Positions 1 through 8,920 of a DNA stretch of 64,000 bases are shown piece by piece (within the stretch, counting starts at the first letter, position 1; the number at the start of each line of letters is the position of its first letter). A program made the position numbers and the translations under genes. The stretch lies in contig JADJCH010000018.1 in assembly GCA_016703325.1 (NCBI GenBank), positions 70,857-134,856 of the forward strand, given 5' to 3'. The notes beneath the pieces were generated by a model that worked only from the letters and a program-made list of their open reading frames with translations, was not told the DNA's origin and ran no database searches. The DNA comes from Burkholderiales bacterium. Its GTDB lineage: Bacteria; Pseudomonadota; Gammaproteobacteria; Burkholderiales; Burkholderiaceae_C.

Positions 1-538
1 GGATGCTGGCACCCAGGTAGCCGGCCGCCCGGGCCTCTTCAAGGGCTTCCTCGAAGCGCTCGTAGATCTCGAAGATCTCGCCGTGGATGTAGTTGTAGCC
101 CACCGAGATGCCCATCGCGTAGGCGGCGATGATCATGCCCTCGATGACGATGTGCGGGTTGAAGCGCAGGATCTCGCGGTCCTTGCAGGTGCCCGGCTCG
201 CCTTCGTCGGAGTTGCAGACCAGGTACTTCTGCACCGGCAGGGCGCGGGGCATGAAGCTCCACTTCAGCCCGGTGGGGAAACCCGCACCGCCGCGGCCCC
301 GCAGGCCGGAGGCCTTGACCTCGGCAATGACCTGATCGGGCGTCATGCCCTCCCCGCCATCCCGCCCCAGCACCTTGCGCAGGGCTGCGTAACCGCCGCG
401 GGCCTCGTAGTCCTTCAGGCGCCAGTTGCTGCCGTTCAGGCCGGCATAGATCTGCGGGTTGATGTGCCGGTCGTGGAAACAGGTTTCCAACCCGGTGGCC
501 TGGAAGGCCGAGAGATCGACTGCGATGTTGCGTGCCAT
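1..538 (-). CDS. nuoF: NADH-quinone oxidoreductase subunit F (N-terminal part, cut by window edge)
   Basis: This is the FMN- and NADH-binding subunit of respiratory complex I, acting on the cytoplasmic side of the inner membrane. About 179 residues are visible from the ATG at 538; the rest lies beyond base 1. The glycine-rich segment GRGGAGFPTG at residues 81-90, followed by LVCNSDEGEPG near 106-116, is the nucleotide and flavin binding signature of NuoF/NDUFV1. The 4Fe-4S cysteines are in the missing C-terminal part. It lies 12 bases after nuoE in a nuoABCDEF series on the minus strand, the normal complex I operon order. Confidence 0.96.
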   Translation of the reverse strand, partial: MARNIAVDLSAFQATGLETCFHDRHINPQIYAGLNGSNWRLKDYEARGGYAALRKVLGRDGGEGMTPDQVIAEVKASGLRGRGGAGFPTGLKWSFMPRALPVQKYLVCNSDEGEPGTCKDREILRFNPHIVIEGMIIAAYAMGISVGYNYIHGEIFEIYERFEEALEEARAAGYLGASI

Positions 539-550
539 TGCGTCCGCCCC

Positions 551-1057
551 TTACTCGGCCTTCGCCTTGGCGCGCAGCAGGTCGACCAGGCCGTCCAGGC
601 GCTCGTTCGACATGTAGCTGACCATCTGGCGGTCGTTGACCAGCGCCACCGGCGCATCGGCGCAGGCACCCAGACATTCACACTTCTGCACGGTGAAGAC
701 GCCGTCGGGCGTGGTGCCGCCGTCTTCAATGCCCAGCTTGCTGCAGAGGTACTCCAGCGCCTGCTGCCCGTTGCGCAACTGGCAGGGCAGGTTGGTGCAG
801 ACGTTCAGCTTGAATTGCCCAACCGGCTGCTGGTTGTACATGTTGTAAAAGGTCGTGACCTCGCGCACCGCGATCGGCGCCATGCCAAGGACCTCCGCAA
901 TGCCTCGCTCGGCTTCGGGTGTGACCCAGCCCAGCTCCTGCTGGGCGATGGACAGGCAGGCCATCACGGCCGATTGCTTCTGGTCGGCCGGGTACTTGGC
1001 GACCTCGCGCGCAAAGCGCTCCAGGGTGGCTTCAGAGAACATGGATGTGTCGCTCAT
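551..1057 (-). CDS. nuoE: NADH-quinone oxidoreductase subunit E
   Basis: The 24-kDa peripheral-arm subunit of complex I, which carries the N1a 2Fe-2S cluster. The 168-residue protein has the four expected ligands: C87 and C92 in CTNLPC, and C128 and C132 in CLGAC. The ATG at 1057 was chosen although the frame stays open upstream into nuoD, because it begins the conserved protein (MSDTSMFSEATLERF) and falls 8 bases after the nuoD stop, as expected in a tightly packed operon. Nothing unusual is seen. Confidence 0.97.
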   Translation of the reverse strand: MSDTSMFSEATLERFAREVAKYPADQKQSAVMACLSIAQQELGWVTPEAERGIAEVLGMAPIAVREVTTFYNMYNQQPVGQFKLNVCTNLPCQLRNGQQALEYLCSKLGIEDGGTTPDGVFTVQKCECLGACADAPVALVNDRQMVSYMSNERLDGLVDLLRAKAKAE

Positions 1058-1065
1058 GCGCTGGC

Positions 1066-2319
1066 TCAGCGGTCGATTTCGCCGAACACGATGTCCATCG
1101 TGCCGATGATCGCCACGGCATCGGCAATCATGTGGCCGCGCGACATTTCGTCGAGCGCGGCGAGGTGGACAAAGCCAGGCGGGCGGATCTTCAGGCGATA
1201 AGGCTTGTTGGCGCCATCGCTGACAAGGTAGATGCCGAACTCGCCCTTCGGGTGCTCCACAGCGGCGTAGGCCTCGCCCTCGGGCACGTGAAAGCCTTCG
1301 GTGAAGAGCTTGAAGTGATGGATCAGCTGCTCCATCGAGGTCTTCATCTCGACGCGCGAAGGCGGCGCCACCTTGTGGTTGTCGGTGATGACCGGGCCGG
1401 GGTTGGCGCGCAGCCAGTCCACGCACTGCTGGATGATGCGGTTGGACTGCCGCATCTCCTCGATGCGCACCAAATAACGGTCGTAGGTATCCCCGTTGAC
1501 ACCCACCGGCACGTCGAAGTCCATCTTGGCGTAGACGTCGTAGGGCTGCGTCTTGCGCAGATCCCAGGCGATGCCGGAGCCGCGCAGCATCGCACCGGTC
1601 AGTCCCATGTTCAGGGCACGCTCAGGCGTCACAACGCCGATGCCGACGGTGCGCTGCTTCCAGATGCGGTTGTCGGTCAGCAGCGTCTCGTACTCGTCCA
1701 CCAGCTTCGGGAAGCGCCGCACGAAGTCGTCGATGAAGTCCAGCAGGGAGCCCTGCCGGTTTTCGTTCATCTTCGAGATCGCCTTGGCGTTGTGGATCTT
1801 GCTGACCTTGTACTGCGGCATCGAGTCCGGCAGGTCGCGGTACACGCCACCCGGGCGGAAGTAGGCCGCATGCATGCGCGCACCCGACACCGCCTCGTAC
1901 ATGTCGAACAGGTCCTCACGCTCACGGAAGCAGTAGATGAGAATGTTCATCGCCCCGCAGTCCATGCCGTGGCAACCCAGCCACAGCAGGTGGTTCAGCA
2001 GACGGGTGATCTCGCTGAACATCACGCGGATGTACTGGGCACGCTCAGGCACCTCGACGCCGAGCAGCTTCTCGATCGCCAGACAGTAGGCGTGCTCGTT
2101 GCACATCATGGACACGTAGTCGAGACGGTCCATGTAGGGCAGAGACTGGATGAAGGTCTTCGTCTCAGCCAGTTTCTCGGTGCCGCGGTGCAGCAGGCCG
2201 ATGTGCGGGTCGGCGCGCTGGATCACCTCGCCGTCCAGTTCCAGCACCAGGCGCAGCACGCCGTGCGCGGCCGGGTGCTGCGGACCGAAGTTGAGGGTGT
2301 AGTTCTTGATTTCAGCCAT
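1066..2319 (-). CDS. nuoD: NADH-quinone oxidoreductase subunit D
   Basis: The 49-kDa subunit of complex I, which forms part of the quinone-binding pocket at the junction of the peripheral and membrane arms. It is 417 residues, the usual length for a stand-alone NuoD (not fused to NuoC as in enterics). The N-terminus contains the conserved NFGPQHPAAHG, and further on the family segments HIGLLHRGTEKL and VSMMCNEHAY. It lies between nuoC (15-base gap) and nuoE (8-base gap). Confidence 0.98.
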   Translation of the reverse strand: MAEIKNYTLNFGPQHPAAHGVLRLVLELDGEVIQRADPHIGLLHRGTEKLAETKTFIQSLPYMDRLDYVSMMCNEHAYCLAIEKLLGVEVPERAQYIRVMFSEITRLLNHLLWLGCHGMDCGAMNILIYCFREREDLFDMYEAVSGARMHAAYFRPGGVYRDLPDSMPQYKVSKIHNAKAISKMNENRQGSLLDFIDDFVRRFPKLVDEYETLLTDNRIWKQRTVGIGVVTPERALNMGLTGAMLRGSGIAWDLRKTQPYDVYAKMDFDVPVGVNGDTYDRYLVRIEEMRQSNRIIQQCVDWLRANPGPVITDNHKVAPPSRVEMKTSMEQLIHHFKLFTEGFHVPEGEAYAAVEHPKGEFGIYLVSDGANKPYRLKIRPPGFVHLAALDEMSRGHMIADAVAIIGTMDIVFGEIDR

Positions 2320-2334
2320 GCGACGCTCCGGACC

Positions 2335-2934
2335 TCAGTGCAGACTGCCGTAGTTGTCTTCGCGAATGATGCGCGGCGTGTTCTCGCGCGGCTCGATGGT
2401 CACCGGCTGGTAGACCACGCGCTTCTGCTCGGGGTCGTAGCGCATCTCGACATGCCCGGTGACCGGGAAGTCCTTGCGCATCGGGTGGCCGATGAAACCG
2501 TAGTCGGTCAGGATGCGGCGCAGGTCATCGTGACCATCGAAGACGATGCCGTACATGTCGAAGGCTTCGCGCTCGAACCAGTTGGCCGAACTCCAGATCG
2601 GCGCCATCGACGCCAGCACCGGAAAATCGTCATCCACGGCGAAGGCACGCAGGCGCAGACGCCAGTTGTGCTCCACCGACAACAGGTGAGACACCGCCGC
2701 GTAACGGGCGCCCTCGTAGGCGCCCTCCTTGTAGCCGCTGTAGTCCATGCCGCACAGATCGATCAGCTGCTGGAAGGCCAGATGCGGATGATCCCGCAGG
2801 GTCTTGGCGATCTCGGCGTAGTCGGACGCCTTGACGGTGACCGTGATCTCGCCGAGACGGCGGACCAGGGAGACGATGCGATCGCCCAGCACGCGCTCCA
2901 GCGCAGCCTGCAGGGTGTCGAGTTTCTGAGTCAT
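2335..2934 (-). CDS. nuoC: NADH-quinone oxidoreductase subunit C
   Basis: The 30-kDa subunit of the complex I peripheral arm; it has no cofactor and helps link NuoD and NuoB. The 199-residue protein carries the family signature ERE(A)FDMYGIVFDGH followed by LRRILTDYGFIGHPMRKDFP. It is a separate gene rather than a NuoCD fusion, the alpha/betaproteobacterial arrangement. It sits 28 bases after nuoB and 15 bases before nuoD. Confidence 0.97.
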   Translation of the reverse strand: MTQKLDTLQAALERVLGDRIVSLVRRLGEITVTVKASDYAEIAKTLRDHPHLAFQQLIDLCGMDYSGYKEGAYEGARYAAVSHLLSVEHNWRLRLRAFAVDDDFPVLASMAPIWSSANWFEREAFDMYGIVFDGHDDLRRILTDYGFIGHPMRKDFPVTGHVEMRYDPEQKRVVYQPVTIEPRENTPRIIREDNYGSLH

Positions 2935-2962
2935 GGGCGGACCTCGTTACCTGCTCGCCGCA

Positions 2963-3439
2963 TCAGCGGGCGATGGTGTTTTCGCGACGGATCTTGGCCT
3001 GCAACTGCAGGATGCCGTAGAGCAGCGCCTCGGCCGTGGGCGGACAGCCCGGCACATAGACATCCACCGGAACGATGCGATCACAGCCACGCACCACTGA
3101 ATAGCTGTAGTGGTAGTAGCCACCGCCGTTGGCACAGGACCCCATCGACAGCACCCAGCGCGGCTCGGCCATCTGGTCGTAGACCTTGCGCAGGGCCGGA
3201 CCCATCTTGTTGCACAACGTGCCCGCCACAATCATCAGATCGGATTGGCGCGGGCTGGGCCGGAACAGCATGCCGAAACGGTCGATGTCGTAGCGCGACG
3301 CGCCCGCATGCATCATTTCGACCGCACAGCAGGCCAGACCAAAGGTCATCGGCCACAACGAACCGGTCTTGGACCAGTTGATCAGGGTATCGACACTGGT
3401 GGTGACGAAACCTTCCTTGAGTACGCCTTCAATGCCCAT
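2963..3439 (-). CDS. nuoB: NADH-quinone oxidoreductase subunit B
   Basis: The 20-kDa (PSST) subunit that holds the terminal N2 4Fe-4S cluster and passes electrons to quinone. The 158-residue protein shows all four cluster ligands: adjacent C37 and C38 in LACCAVE, C102 in MGSCANGG and C132 in VPGCPPTAE. The motif GMLFRPSPRQSD is also typical. It lies 48 bases after nuoA in the operon. Confidence 0.98.
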   Translation of the reverse strand: MGIEGVLKEGFVTTSVDTLINWSKTGSLWPMTFGLACCAVEMMHAGASRYDIDRFGMLFRPSPRQSDLMIVAGTLCNKMGPALRKVYDQMAEPRWVLSMGSCANGGGYYHYSYSVVRGCDRIVPVDVYVPGCPPTAEALLYGILQLQAKIRRENTIAR

Positions 3440-3487
3440 GGTGAGTCATCCAGTTCGTCTTGTTCGCAACGTCAGGCAAGCAGCCGC

Positions 3488-3847
3488 TCATTCCCAATCC
3501 AGGGCACCCTTCTTCCACTCGTAGACGAATCCGACCACCAGAATGCCCAGGAAGATCATCATCGCCCAGAAACCTGTCGCCCCGATTTCACGCAGCGACA
3601 CCGCCCAGGGAAACAGGAAGGCGATTTCCAGATCGAACAGGATGAAGAGGATGGCCACCAGGTAGTAGCGCACATCGAACTTCATGCGCGCATCCTCAAA
3701 GGCCTCGAAGCCGCACTCGTACGGAGAGTTCTTGGCCGCATCCGGGCGACGCGGCCCCAAGAGGAAGCCAAGCACCTGGGGAACGATACCCACCCCCACT
3801 CCAACCAGGATGAACAGGATGACAGGGAGGTATTGGTCCAGGCTCAT
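3488..3847 (-). CDS. nuoA: NADH-quinone oxidoreductase subunit A
   Basis: A small membrane subunit of complex I. The 119-residue protein has three hydrophobic segments (near 5-28, 62-82 and 89-111) and the conserved loop segment PYECGFEAFEDARMKFDVRYY between the first and second. As the first gene of the nuo operon it follows the tRNA-Leu gene on the same strand with a 188-base gap. No clear Shine-Dalgarno sequence or separate promoter was found in that gap, so it may share the promoter at 4242-4270. Confidence 0.97.
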   Translation of the reverse strand: MSLDQYLPVILFILVGVGVGIVPQVLGFLLGPRRPDAAKNSPYECGFEAFEDARMKFDVRYYLVAILFILFDLEIAFLFPWAVSLREIGATGFWAMMIFLGILVVGFVYEWKKGALDWE

Positions 3848-4035
3848 GTCAACAGGCTCGAAAGTACTTCATCCGACAAAAGAAAAGCGCGCCGTCAGTG
3901 CAGCAGGCCAATGACCTCCACCGCATGCTCAGCGCGCCCATCGCTCCTCGCCAGCCCAGCACATCAGGTCGATGCAGCAGACTTCGTCAGGACGCCAGGT
4001 CGGGTGCCGGATGAGAACCCGACCCTGGGAATGTG

Positions 4036-4120
4036 TGGTGCCGACGGCGAGACTCGAACTCGCACAGCTTTCGCCACTACCCCCTCAAGATAGCGTGTCT
4101 ACCAATTTCACCACGTCGGC
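4036..4120 (-). tRNA. tRNA-Leu (anticodon GAG)
   Basis: Read on the minus strand, a class II cloverleaf starts at 4120: acceptor arm GCCGACG pairs with CGTCGGC, followed by discriminator A and an encoded CCA (4038-4036). The anticodon stem CTATC/GGTAG encloses loop TTGAGGG with anticodon GAG, read as leucine (CUC/CUU). A long variable arm and GTTCGAGTC T-loop are present. It lies between secG and nuoA, a linkage usual in betaproteobacteria. Confidence 0.95.
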
Positions 4121-4241
4121 ACGCGGAATCCACTGATTCAGCTCAGATCCACCTCACCCGGCACTTTCGCCAAGCGCGTGAAACCCAAGCCTTGATCAAG
4201 CACCAAATTGCATGAGGAGTTGCTCTTCGGTACAGACCAAG

Positions 4242-4270
4242 ATTCTAGCTTGACTCAGGGTTTATCTCAA
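4242..4270 (-). promoter_or_regulatory. sigma-70-type promoter for tRNA-Leu (and possibly nuo)
   Basis: On the minus strand, TTGAGA (4270-4265) and TAGAAT (4247-4242) are separated by exactly 17 bases, one mismatch each from the sigma-70 consensus. The promoter lies just downstream of secG and about 120 bases upstream of the tRNA-Leu 5' end, so it would drive the tRNA and perhaps the nuo operon with it. The promoter role is inferred from sequence only. Confidence 0.55.
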
Positions 4271-4313
4271 GATTTCCCCTGACCAGAGCGGAACTTTCGT
4301 CCTCTGAATCGCT

Positions 4314-4721
4314 TCACTGCGTCGGGATTTGCCCGGCGCCCGATGCAGGTGCCAGAGAAGGTGCAGAGGCGGCCTGTGGCACAACCGCAACACCGGGGAT
4401 CTGCGCGGCGGCCGGAACCGATGCGGCAGCACTGGCCGCCGCCGCCGCCTGCTCCAGCACACTGCCGCTGGGGCGAACCGAGCGCAGGTTGCCAAAGTAG
4501 GCCAGCGCGAGGGTGCACACAAAAAACACCGTCGCAGCCACCGCCGTGGAGCGGGACAGGAAATTGGCGCTGCCGGTGGCACCGAACAGGCTGCCGGAAG
4601 CGCCGCTGCCGAAGGAGGCGCCCATGTCAGCGCCCTTGCCGTGCTGCACCAGGACCAGGCCGATCATGGCCAGGGCCGACACCAACTGCAGCAGCAGCAC
4701 CAGGTTCATCATCACTTGCAT
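4314..4721 (-). CDS. secG: preprotein translocase subunit SecG
   Basis: Non-essential SecYEG translocon subunit that assists protein export through the inner membrane. The 135-residue product has two membrane segments (about 5-25 and 58-76) around the conserved cytoplasmic loop with GLVLVQHGKGADMGASFG. The C-terminal 50 residues are Ala/Pro/Ser-rich, a common low-complexity extension in this family. The ATG at 4721 was chosen because a GGAGAG Shine-Dalgarno lies just upstream. It is 40 bases downstream of tpiA, the usual tpiA-secG pair. Confidence 0.95.
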   Translation of the reverse strand: MQVMMNLVLLLQLVSALAMIGLVLVQHGKGADMGASFGSGASGSLFGATGSANFLSRSTAVAATVFFVCTLALAYFGNLRSVRPSGSVLEQAAAAASAAASVPAAAQIPGVAVVPQAASAPSLAPASGAGQIPTQ

Positions 4722-4761
4722 GGGAAAACTCTCTCCGGGGAAAAGTGCTGGGGCCGACGAC

Positions 4762-5505
4762 TCATGCGGCCCTTGCGATCGCGAGAAAATCGCCCGCCTT
4801 GAGCGATGCACCGCCAATCAGGCCGCCGTCGATGTCGGGCTGGGACAACAGGGTGGCAGCGTTGTCGGGTTTCATGCTGCCGCCATACAGGATCTTCATG
4901 CTGTCCGCCTGCGGCGTCGCAGCGCGCAACTGGGCGCGCAACAGGGCATGCACCGCTTGCGCCTGCTCGGGCGTTGCCACCTTGCCGGTGCCGATGGCCC
5001 AGACGGGCTCGTAAGCCACCACCATCTCACCCACACAGTGACCCAGCGTGTGGATCACGGCAGAGAGTTGGCGCTTGACCACCGCTTCGGTCTCACCGGC
5101 TTCGCGTTGCGCCAGCGTCTCGCCCACACAGACGATCGGCGTGATGCCTTTGCCCAGCGACGCCTTGGCCTTGTCGGCCACGCCCTGGTCGGTTTCGCCG
5201 TGATAGGCGCGGCGCTCCGAATGGCCAACGATGGCATAGCGGCAACCGAACTCCCTCAGCATGGTGGCCGACACCTCACCGGTGTAGGCCCCCTGCTCCT
5301 GTGCGGACACATCCTGCGACCCCCAGGCCACCGCACTGGTGGCCAGGGTCACGGCCACCTCCGACAGGTAAGGAAAGGGCACGCAGACCGCGAGGTCGGC
5401 GTTTGTGGGGCCACCGGCCAGGATGCCTTGCAGCAGCTCGGCATTGGCCGCATGGCTGCCGTGCATCTTCCAGTTGCCAACCACCAGCTTGCGACGAGTA
5501 CTCAT
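4762..5505 (-). CDS. tpiA: triose-phosphate isomerase
   Basis: Interconverts dihydroxyacetone phosphate and glyceraldehyde 3-phosphate in central carbon metabolism. The 247-residue protein is of normal length and keeps all catalytic elements: Lys in VGNWKMHG at the N-terminus, His in VGHSERR, Glu in AYEPVWAIGTGK, and the phosphate-binding YGGSMKPDNA. It lies between a quinone oxidoreductase (27-base gap) and secG on the minus strand. Confidence 0.98.
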   Translation of the reverse strand: MSTRRKLVVGNWKMHGSHAANAELLQGILAGGPTNADLAVCVPFPYLSEVAVTLATSAVAWGSQDVSAQEQGAYTGEVSATMLREFGCRYAIVGHSERRAYHGETDQGVADKAKASLGKGITPIVCVGETLAQREAGETEAVVKRQLSAVIHTLGHCVGEMVVAYEPVWAIGTGKVATPEQAQAVHALLRAQLRAATPQADSMKILYGGSMKPDNAATLLSQPDIDGGLIGGASLKAGDFLAIARAA

Positions 5506-5532
5506 GATTCCTCCAACAGATTGATCCAGGGC

Positions 5533-6519
5533 TCACCACTGCAGCACGATCTTGCCGATGTGCTGGTTCGATTCCATCAAGGCATGGGCACGCGCCGCAT
5601 CGGCGGCCGGCAGGACCGTGTGGATGACCGGCTTCACCCGGCCCGCCTCCAGGAGCGGCCAGACCTGGCGACGCAGTGACGCCGCAATGGCCGACTTGAA
5701 CGCCACCGGGCGCGGACGCAACGTCGAGCCGGTGATCACGAGGCGACGGCGCAGCACCAGCCCGGCATCAAAACCCGCCTTCACACCGCCCTGCACCGCA
5801 ATGATCACCAGACGTCCATCTTCGGCCAGGCAGGTCACCTCGCGCGCCACGTAGTCACCGGCCACCATGTCGAGCACCACGTCCACACCACGCCCACCCG
5901 TCAGATTCAGCGCCTCGGCGGCAAAGTCCCGGCTGCGGTAGTTGATCGCGTGATCGGCGCCCAGCGACAGACAGGCGGCACACTTCTCGTTGCTGCCGGC
6001 GGTGGCGATCACGGTTGCCCCCATTGCCTTGGCCAGCTGGATGGCCGTCACGCCGATGCCGCTGGTACCGCCCTGGATCAGCAGGGTCTCGCCCGGCTGC
6101 AGCCGCGCACGGTCGAACACGTTCGACCAGACGGTGAAGAAGGTCTCGGGCAGGCTGGCCGCTTCGACATCGCTGAAACCCGCCGGCACCGGCAGGCACT
6201 GGCCAACCGGTGCGACGCAGAGTCGGGCGTAACCGCCACCCGAAACAAGTGCGCAGACGCGGTCTCCAATTGCCAGGCCCAACTCCGCCATCGCCTGGGC
6301 CTCCCCGGCAACCACCTCTCCCGCAACTTCCAGTCCCGGCAGGTCGGAGGCGCCCGCGGGCGGCGGGTAGGCGCCCTTGCGCTGCAGGACGTCCGGCCGG
6401 TTGACACCGGAGGCCGCGACGCGGATCAGCAGTTCGCCCGGACCGGCGATCGGATCCGGACGCTCGACCAGACGCAGCACCTCCGGTGCGCCGGGCTGGG
6501 AGATCTCGATGGCGTTCAT
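5533..6519 (-). CDS. NAD(P)H quinone oxidoreductase, PIG3 family
   Basis: A zinc-independent medium-chain dehydrogenase/reductase, expected to reduce quinones with NADPH in the cytoplasm. The 328-residue protein has the N-terminal GroES-like domain (SGVNRPDVLQRKGAYPPP) and a Rossmann domain with IQGGTSGIGVTAIQLAK, both typical of PIG3-type enzymes. The catalytic zinc ligands of alcohol dehydrogenases are absent. The start at 6519 (MNAIEISQPGAPEVL) is preferred over an open upstream extension that runs into pnp. The true substrate is unknown. Confidence 0.9.
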   Translation of the reverse strand: MNAIEISQPGAPEVLRLVERPDPIAGPGELLIRVAASGVNRPDVLQRKGAYPPPAGASDLPGLEVAGEVVAGEAQAMAELGLAIGDRVCALVSGGGYARLCVAPVGQCLPVPAGFSDVEAASLPETFFTVWSNVFDRARLQPGETLLIQGGTSGIGVTAIQLAKAMGATVIATAGSNEKCAACLSLGADHAINYRSRDFAAEALNLTGGRGVDVVLDMVAGDYVAREVTCLAEDGRLVIIAVQGGVKAGFDAGLVLRRRLVITGSTLRPRPVAFKSAIAASLRRQVWPLLEAGRVKPVIHTVLPAADAARAHALMESNQHIGKIVLQW

Positions 6520-6586
6520 CGGCTGGGCCTTGGACAGGCGCTGTTCACCGAACGGCCCGGCACAGGCGCCGGCCCGCTCAGCGCGA

Positions 6587-8920
6587 TCACTGCTGTTGCT
6601 GCTGTTGTTGTTGCTGCTGATCGTCACCCGCCGCATCCGAAGGTGCAGCATCGGCCGGTGCATTGCGCTGCTCACCACGCGGAGGACGCTCGGTACGCTC
6701 ACCCCGGTCGCTGCGTTCACGGCGCGGACCGCGGTCGCCACGATCACCCCGGTCGCCCCGGTCACCGTACTCACGGCGCGGACGCTCGAAGCGCGGCTCG
6801 TCTTCCATACCCTCGGGGCGCTCCAGCAGGGCCTTCATCGACAGCTTGATGCGGCCCTTCTCGTCGGTCTCCAGCACCTTGACCTTGACCATCTGGCCTT
6901 CGGTCAGAAAGTCGGTGACCTTCTCGACGCGCTGGTGGGCGATCTGGCTGATGTGCAGCAGGCCATCCTTGCCCGGCAGGATGTTGATCAGCGCGCCAAA
7001 GTCCAGGATCTTGGTGACCGGGCCTTCGTAGACCTTGCCGATCTCGGCCTCGGCGGTGATGTCGGCGATGCGCTTCTTGGCCACCTCGGCCTTGTCGGCG
7101 TCGGTGGAGGCGATCGTGATCGTGCCATCTTCGTCGATGTTGATCTGGCAGCCCGTCTCTTCGGTCAGCGCACGGATCACCGAACCACCCTTGCCGATCA
7201 CGTCACGGATCTTCTCCGGATTGATCTTCATGGTGTACAGGCGCGGCGCGAACTCGGAAACCTCGGTGTTGGCGCCGGCCACCACCTCGACCATCTTGCC
7301 CAGGATGTGCAGACGCGCTTCCTTGGCCTGCGCCAGCGCGACCTGCATGATCTCCTGGGTGATGCCCTGGATCTTGATGTCCATCTGCAGGGCAGTCACG
7401 CCAGCGGTGGTACCCGCCACCTTGAAGTCCATGTCACCCAGGTGGTCCTCGTCACCCAGGATGTCGGTCAGCACCGCGAAGCGGTTGCCTTCCTTGATCA
7501 GGCCCATCGCGATGCCGGCGACGTGCGCCTTCATCGGCACACCGGCATCCATCATCGCCAGGCAGCCGCCACACACGGAAGCCATCGACGAGGACCCGTT
7601 GGACTCGGTGATCTCTGAGACCACACGGATGGTGTAGGCAAAGTCTTCGCGGTTCGGCAGCAGCGGCACCAGGGCGCGCTTGGCCAGGCGGCCGTGGCCG
7701 GTCTCGCGGCGCTTCGGGGTGCCCATGCGACCCGCTTCGCCGGTGGCGAAGGGGGGCATGTTGTAGTGGAACAGGAAGGTGTCGCGGAACTCGCCGGCCA
7801 GCGCGTCGATCTTTTGCGAGTCCTGGTCGGTGCCCAGTGTGGCGATCACCAGGGCCTGCGTTTCGCCGCGGGTGAAGAGCGCCGAACCGTGGGTGCGCGG
7901 CAGCACGCCGGTGCGGATCTCGATCGGGCGGACCGTGCGGGTGTCGCGGCCGTCGATGCGCGGCTCGCCGGCCAGGATCTGGCCCCGCACCGTCTTGGCT
8001 TCCAGCTCGAACAACAGGTTTTCCACCTCGACGCCATCGGCCTGGACGCCGGCTTCGGCCAGCGCGGCCTTCACCTCGGCGTAGGCGCTGCGGCAGGCCT
8101 GGGTGCGGGCCTGCTTGCTGCGGATCTGGTAGGCGGCCTGGATCTTGGCCAGACCCAGCTCCTCGACCTTGGCGATCAGCGGTTCGTTTTTGGTCGGCGG
8201 CGTCCACAGGCCGGACTCGATCCACTCGGGCTTGCCGGCGTCGCGCACCAGGTCGTTGATGGCAGCGATCGCCACCCGAGCCTGGTCATGACCGAAGCCC
8301 ACGGCACCCAGCATCACCTCTTCCGACAACTGGTCGGCCTCGGACTCGACCATCAGCACGGCCGCCTCGGTGCCGGCCACCACCAGGTCCAGCCTGGAGG
8401 ACTTCAGCGCGGTCGGGCCTGGGTTCAGCAGGTACTCGCCGTTGACGTAGCCCACGCGGGCCGCACCCACCGGGCCGTTGAACGGAATGCCGGAGATCGC
8501 CAGCGCGGCGGACGAGCCGATCAGCGCCGCGATGTCGGCGGAGACCTCCGGGTTCAGCGACAGGACGTGGATGACGACCTGCACCTCGTTGTAGAAGCCC
8601 TCCGGGAACAGCGGGCGCAGCGGGCGGTCGATCAGGCGACTGGTCAGCACCTCCAGCTCGGAGGGCTTGGCCTCGCGCTTGAAGAAGCTGCCCGGGATGC
8701 GGCCGGCGGCGTAGGTCTTTTCGATGTAGTCGACCGTCAGCGGAAAGAAGTCCTGGCCCGGCTTGGCGTTCTTCGCACCCACCACGGTGGCCAGCACCAC
8801 GGTGTCTTCCATGCTCACCAGCACGGCGCCGGAGGCCTGACGGGCAATCTCGCCGGTTTCCAGCGTGACGGTGTGGGAGCCCCACTGGAAGGTCTTGGTG
8901 ACTTTGTTGAACAAGCTCAT
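6587..8920 (-). CDS. pnp: polyribonucleotide nucleotidyltransferase (PNPase)
   Basis: Phosphorolytic 3'-5' exoribonuclease that degrades mRNA, often as part of a degradosome. The 777-residue protein has two RNase PH-like cores, the GVLPRTHGSALFTRGETQAL segment, a KH domain (KIRDVIGKGGSVIRALTEETG) and an S1 domain (GPVTKILDFGALINILPGKDG). After the S1 domain comes a charged RGD-repeat tail that ends in ten consecutive glutamines. A Shine-Dalgarno AAGGA precedes the ATG. It lies downstream of rpsO, the conserved rpsO-pnp pair, with a hairpin-rich leader. Confidence 0.98.
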   Translation of the reverse strand: MSLFNKVTKTFQWGSHTVTLETGEIARQASGAVLVSMEDTVVLATVVGAKNAKPGQDFFPLTVDYIEKTYAAGRIPGSFFKREAKPSELEVLTSRLIDRPLRPLFPEGFYNEVQVVIHVLSLNPEVSADIAALIGSSAALAISGIPFNGPVGAARVGYVNGEYLLNPGPTALKSSRLDLVVAGTEAAVLMVESEADQLSEEVMLGAVGFGHDQARVAIAAINDLVRDAGKPEWIESGLWTPPTKNEPLIAKVEELGLAKIQAAYQIRSKQARTQACRSAYAEVKAALAEAGVQADGVEVENLLFELEAKTVRGQILAGEPRIDGRDTRTVRPIEIRTGVLPRTHGSALFTRGETQALVIATLGTDQDSQKIDALAGEFRDTFLFHYNMPPFATGEAGRMGTPKRRETGHGRLAKRALVPLLPNREDFAYTIRVVSEITESNGSSSMASVCGGCLAMMDAGVPMKAHVAGIAMGLIKEGNRFAVLTDILGDEDHLGDMDFKVAGTTAGVTALQMDIKIQGITQEIMQVALAQAKEARLHILGKMVEVVAGANTEVSEFAPRLYTMKINPEKIRDVIGKGGSVIRALTEETGCQINIDEDGTITIASTDADKAEVAKKRIADITAEAEIGKVYEGPVTKILDFGALINILPGKDGLLHISQIAHQRVEKVTDFLTEGQMVKVKVLETDEKGRIKLSMKALLERPEGMEDEPRFERPRREYGDRGDRGDRGDRGPRRERSDRGERTERPPRGEQRNAPADAAPSDAAGDDQQQQQQQQQQ

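Noticed and set aside
1045..3381. A 778-codon plus-strand open frame across nuoD, nuoC and nuoB
   Set aside because: It is antisense to well-conserved complex I genes and its product is a His/Val/Arg/Leu-rich shadow with no motif.
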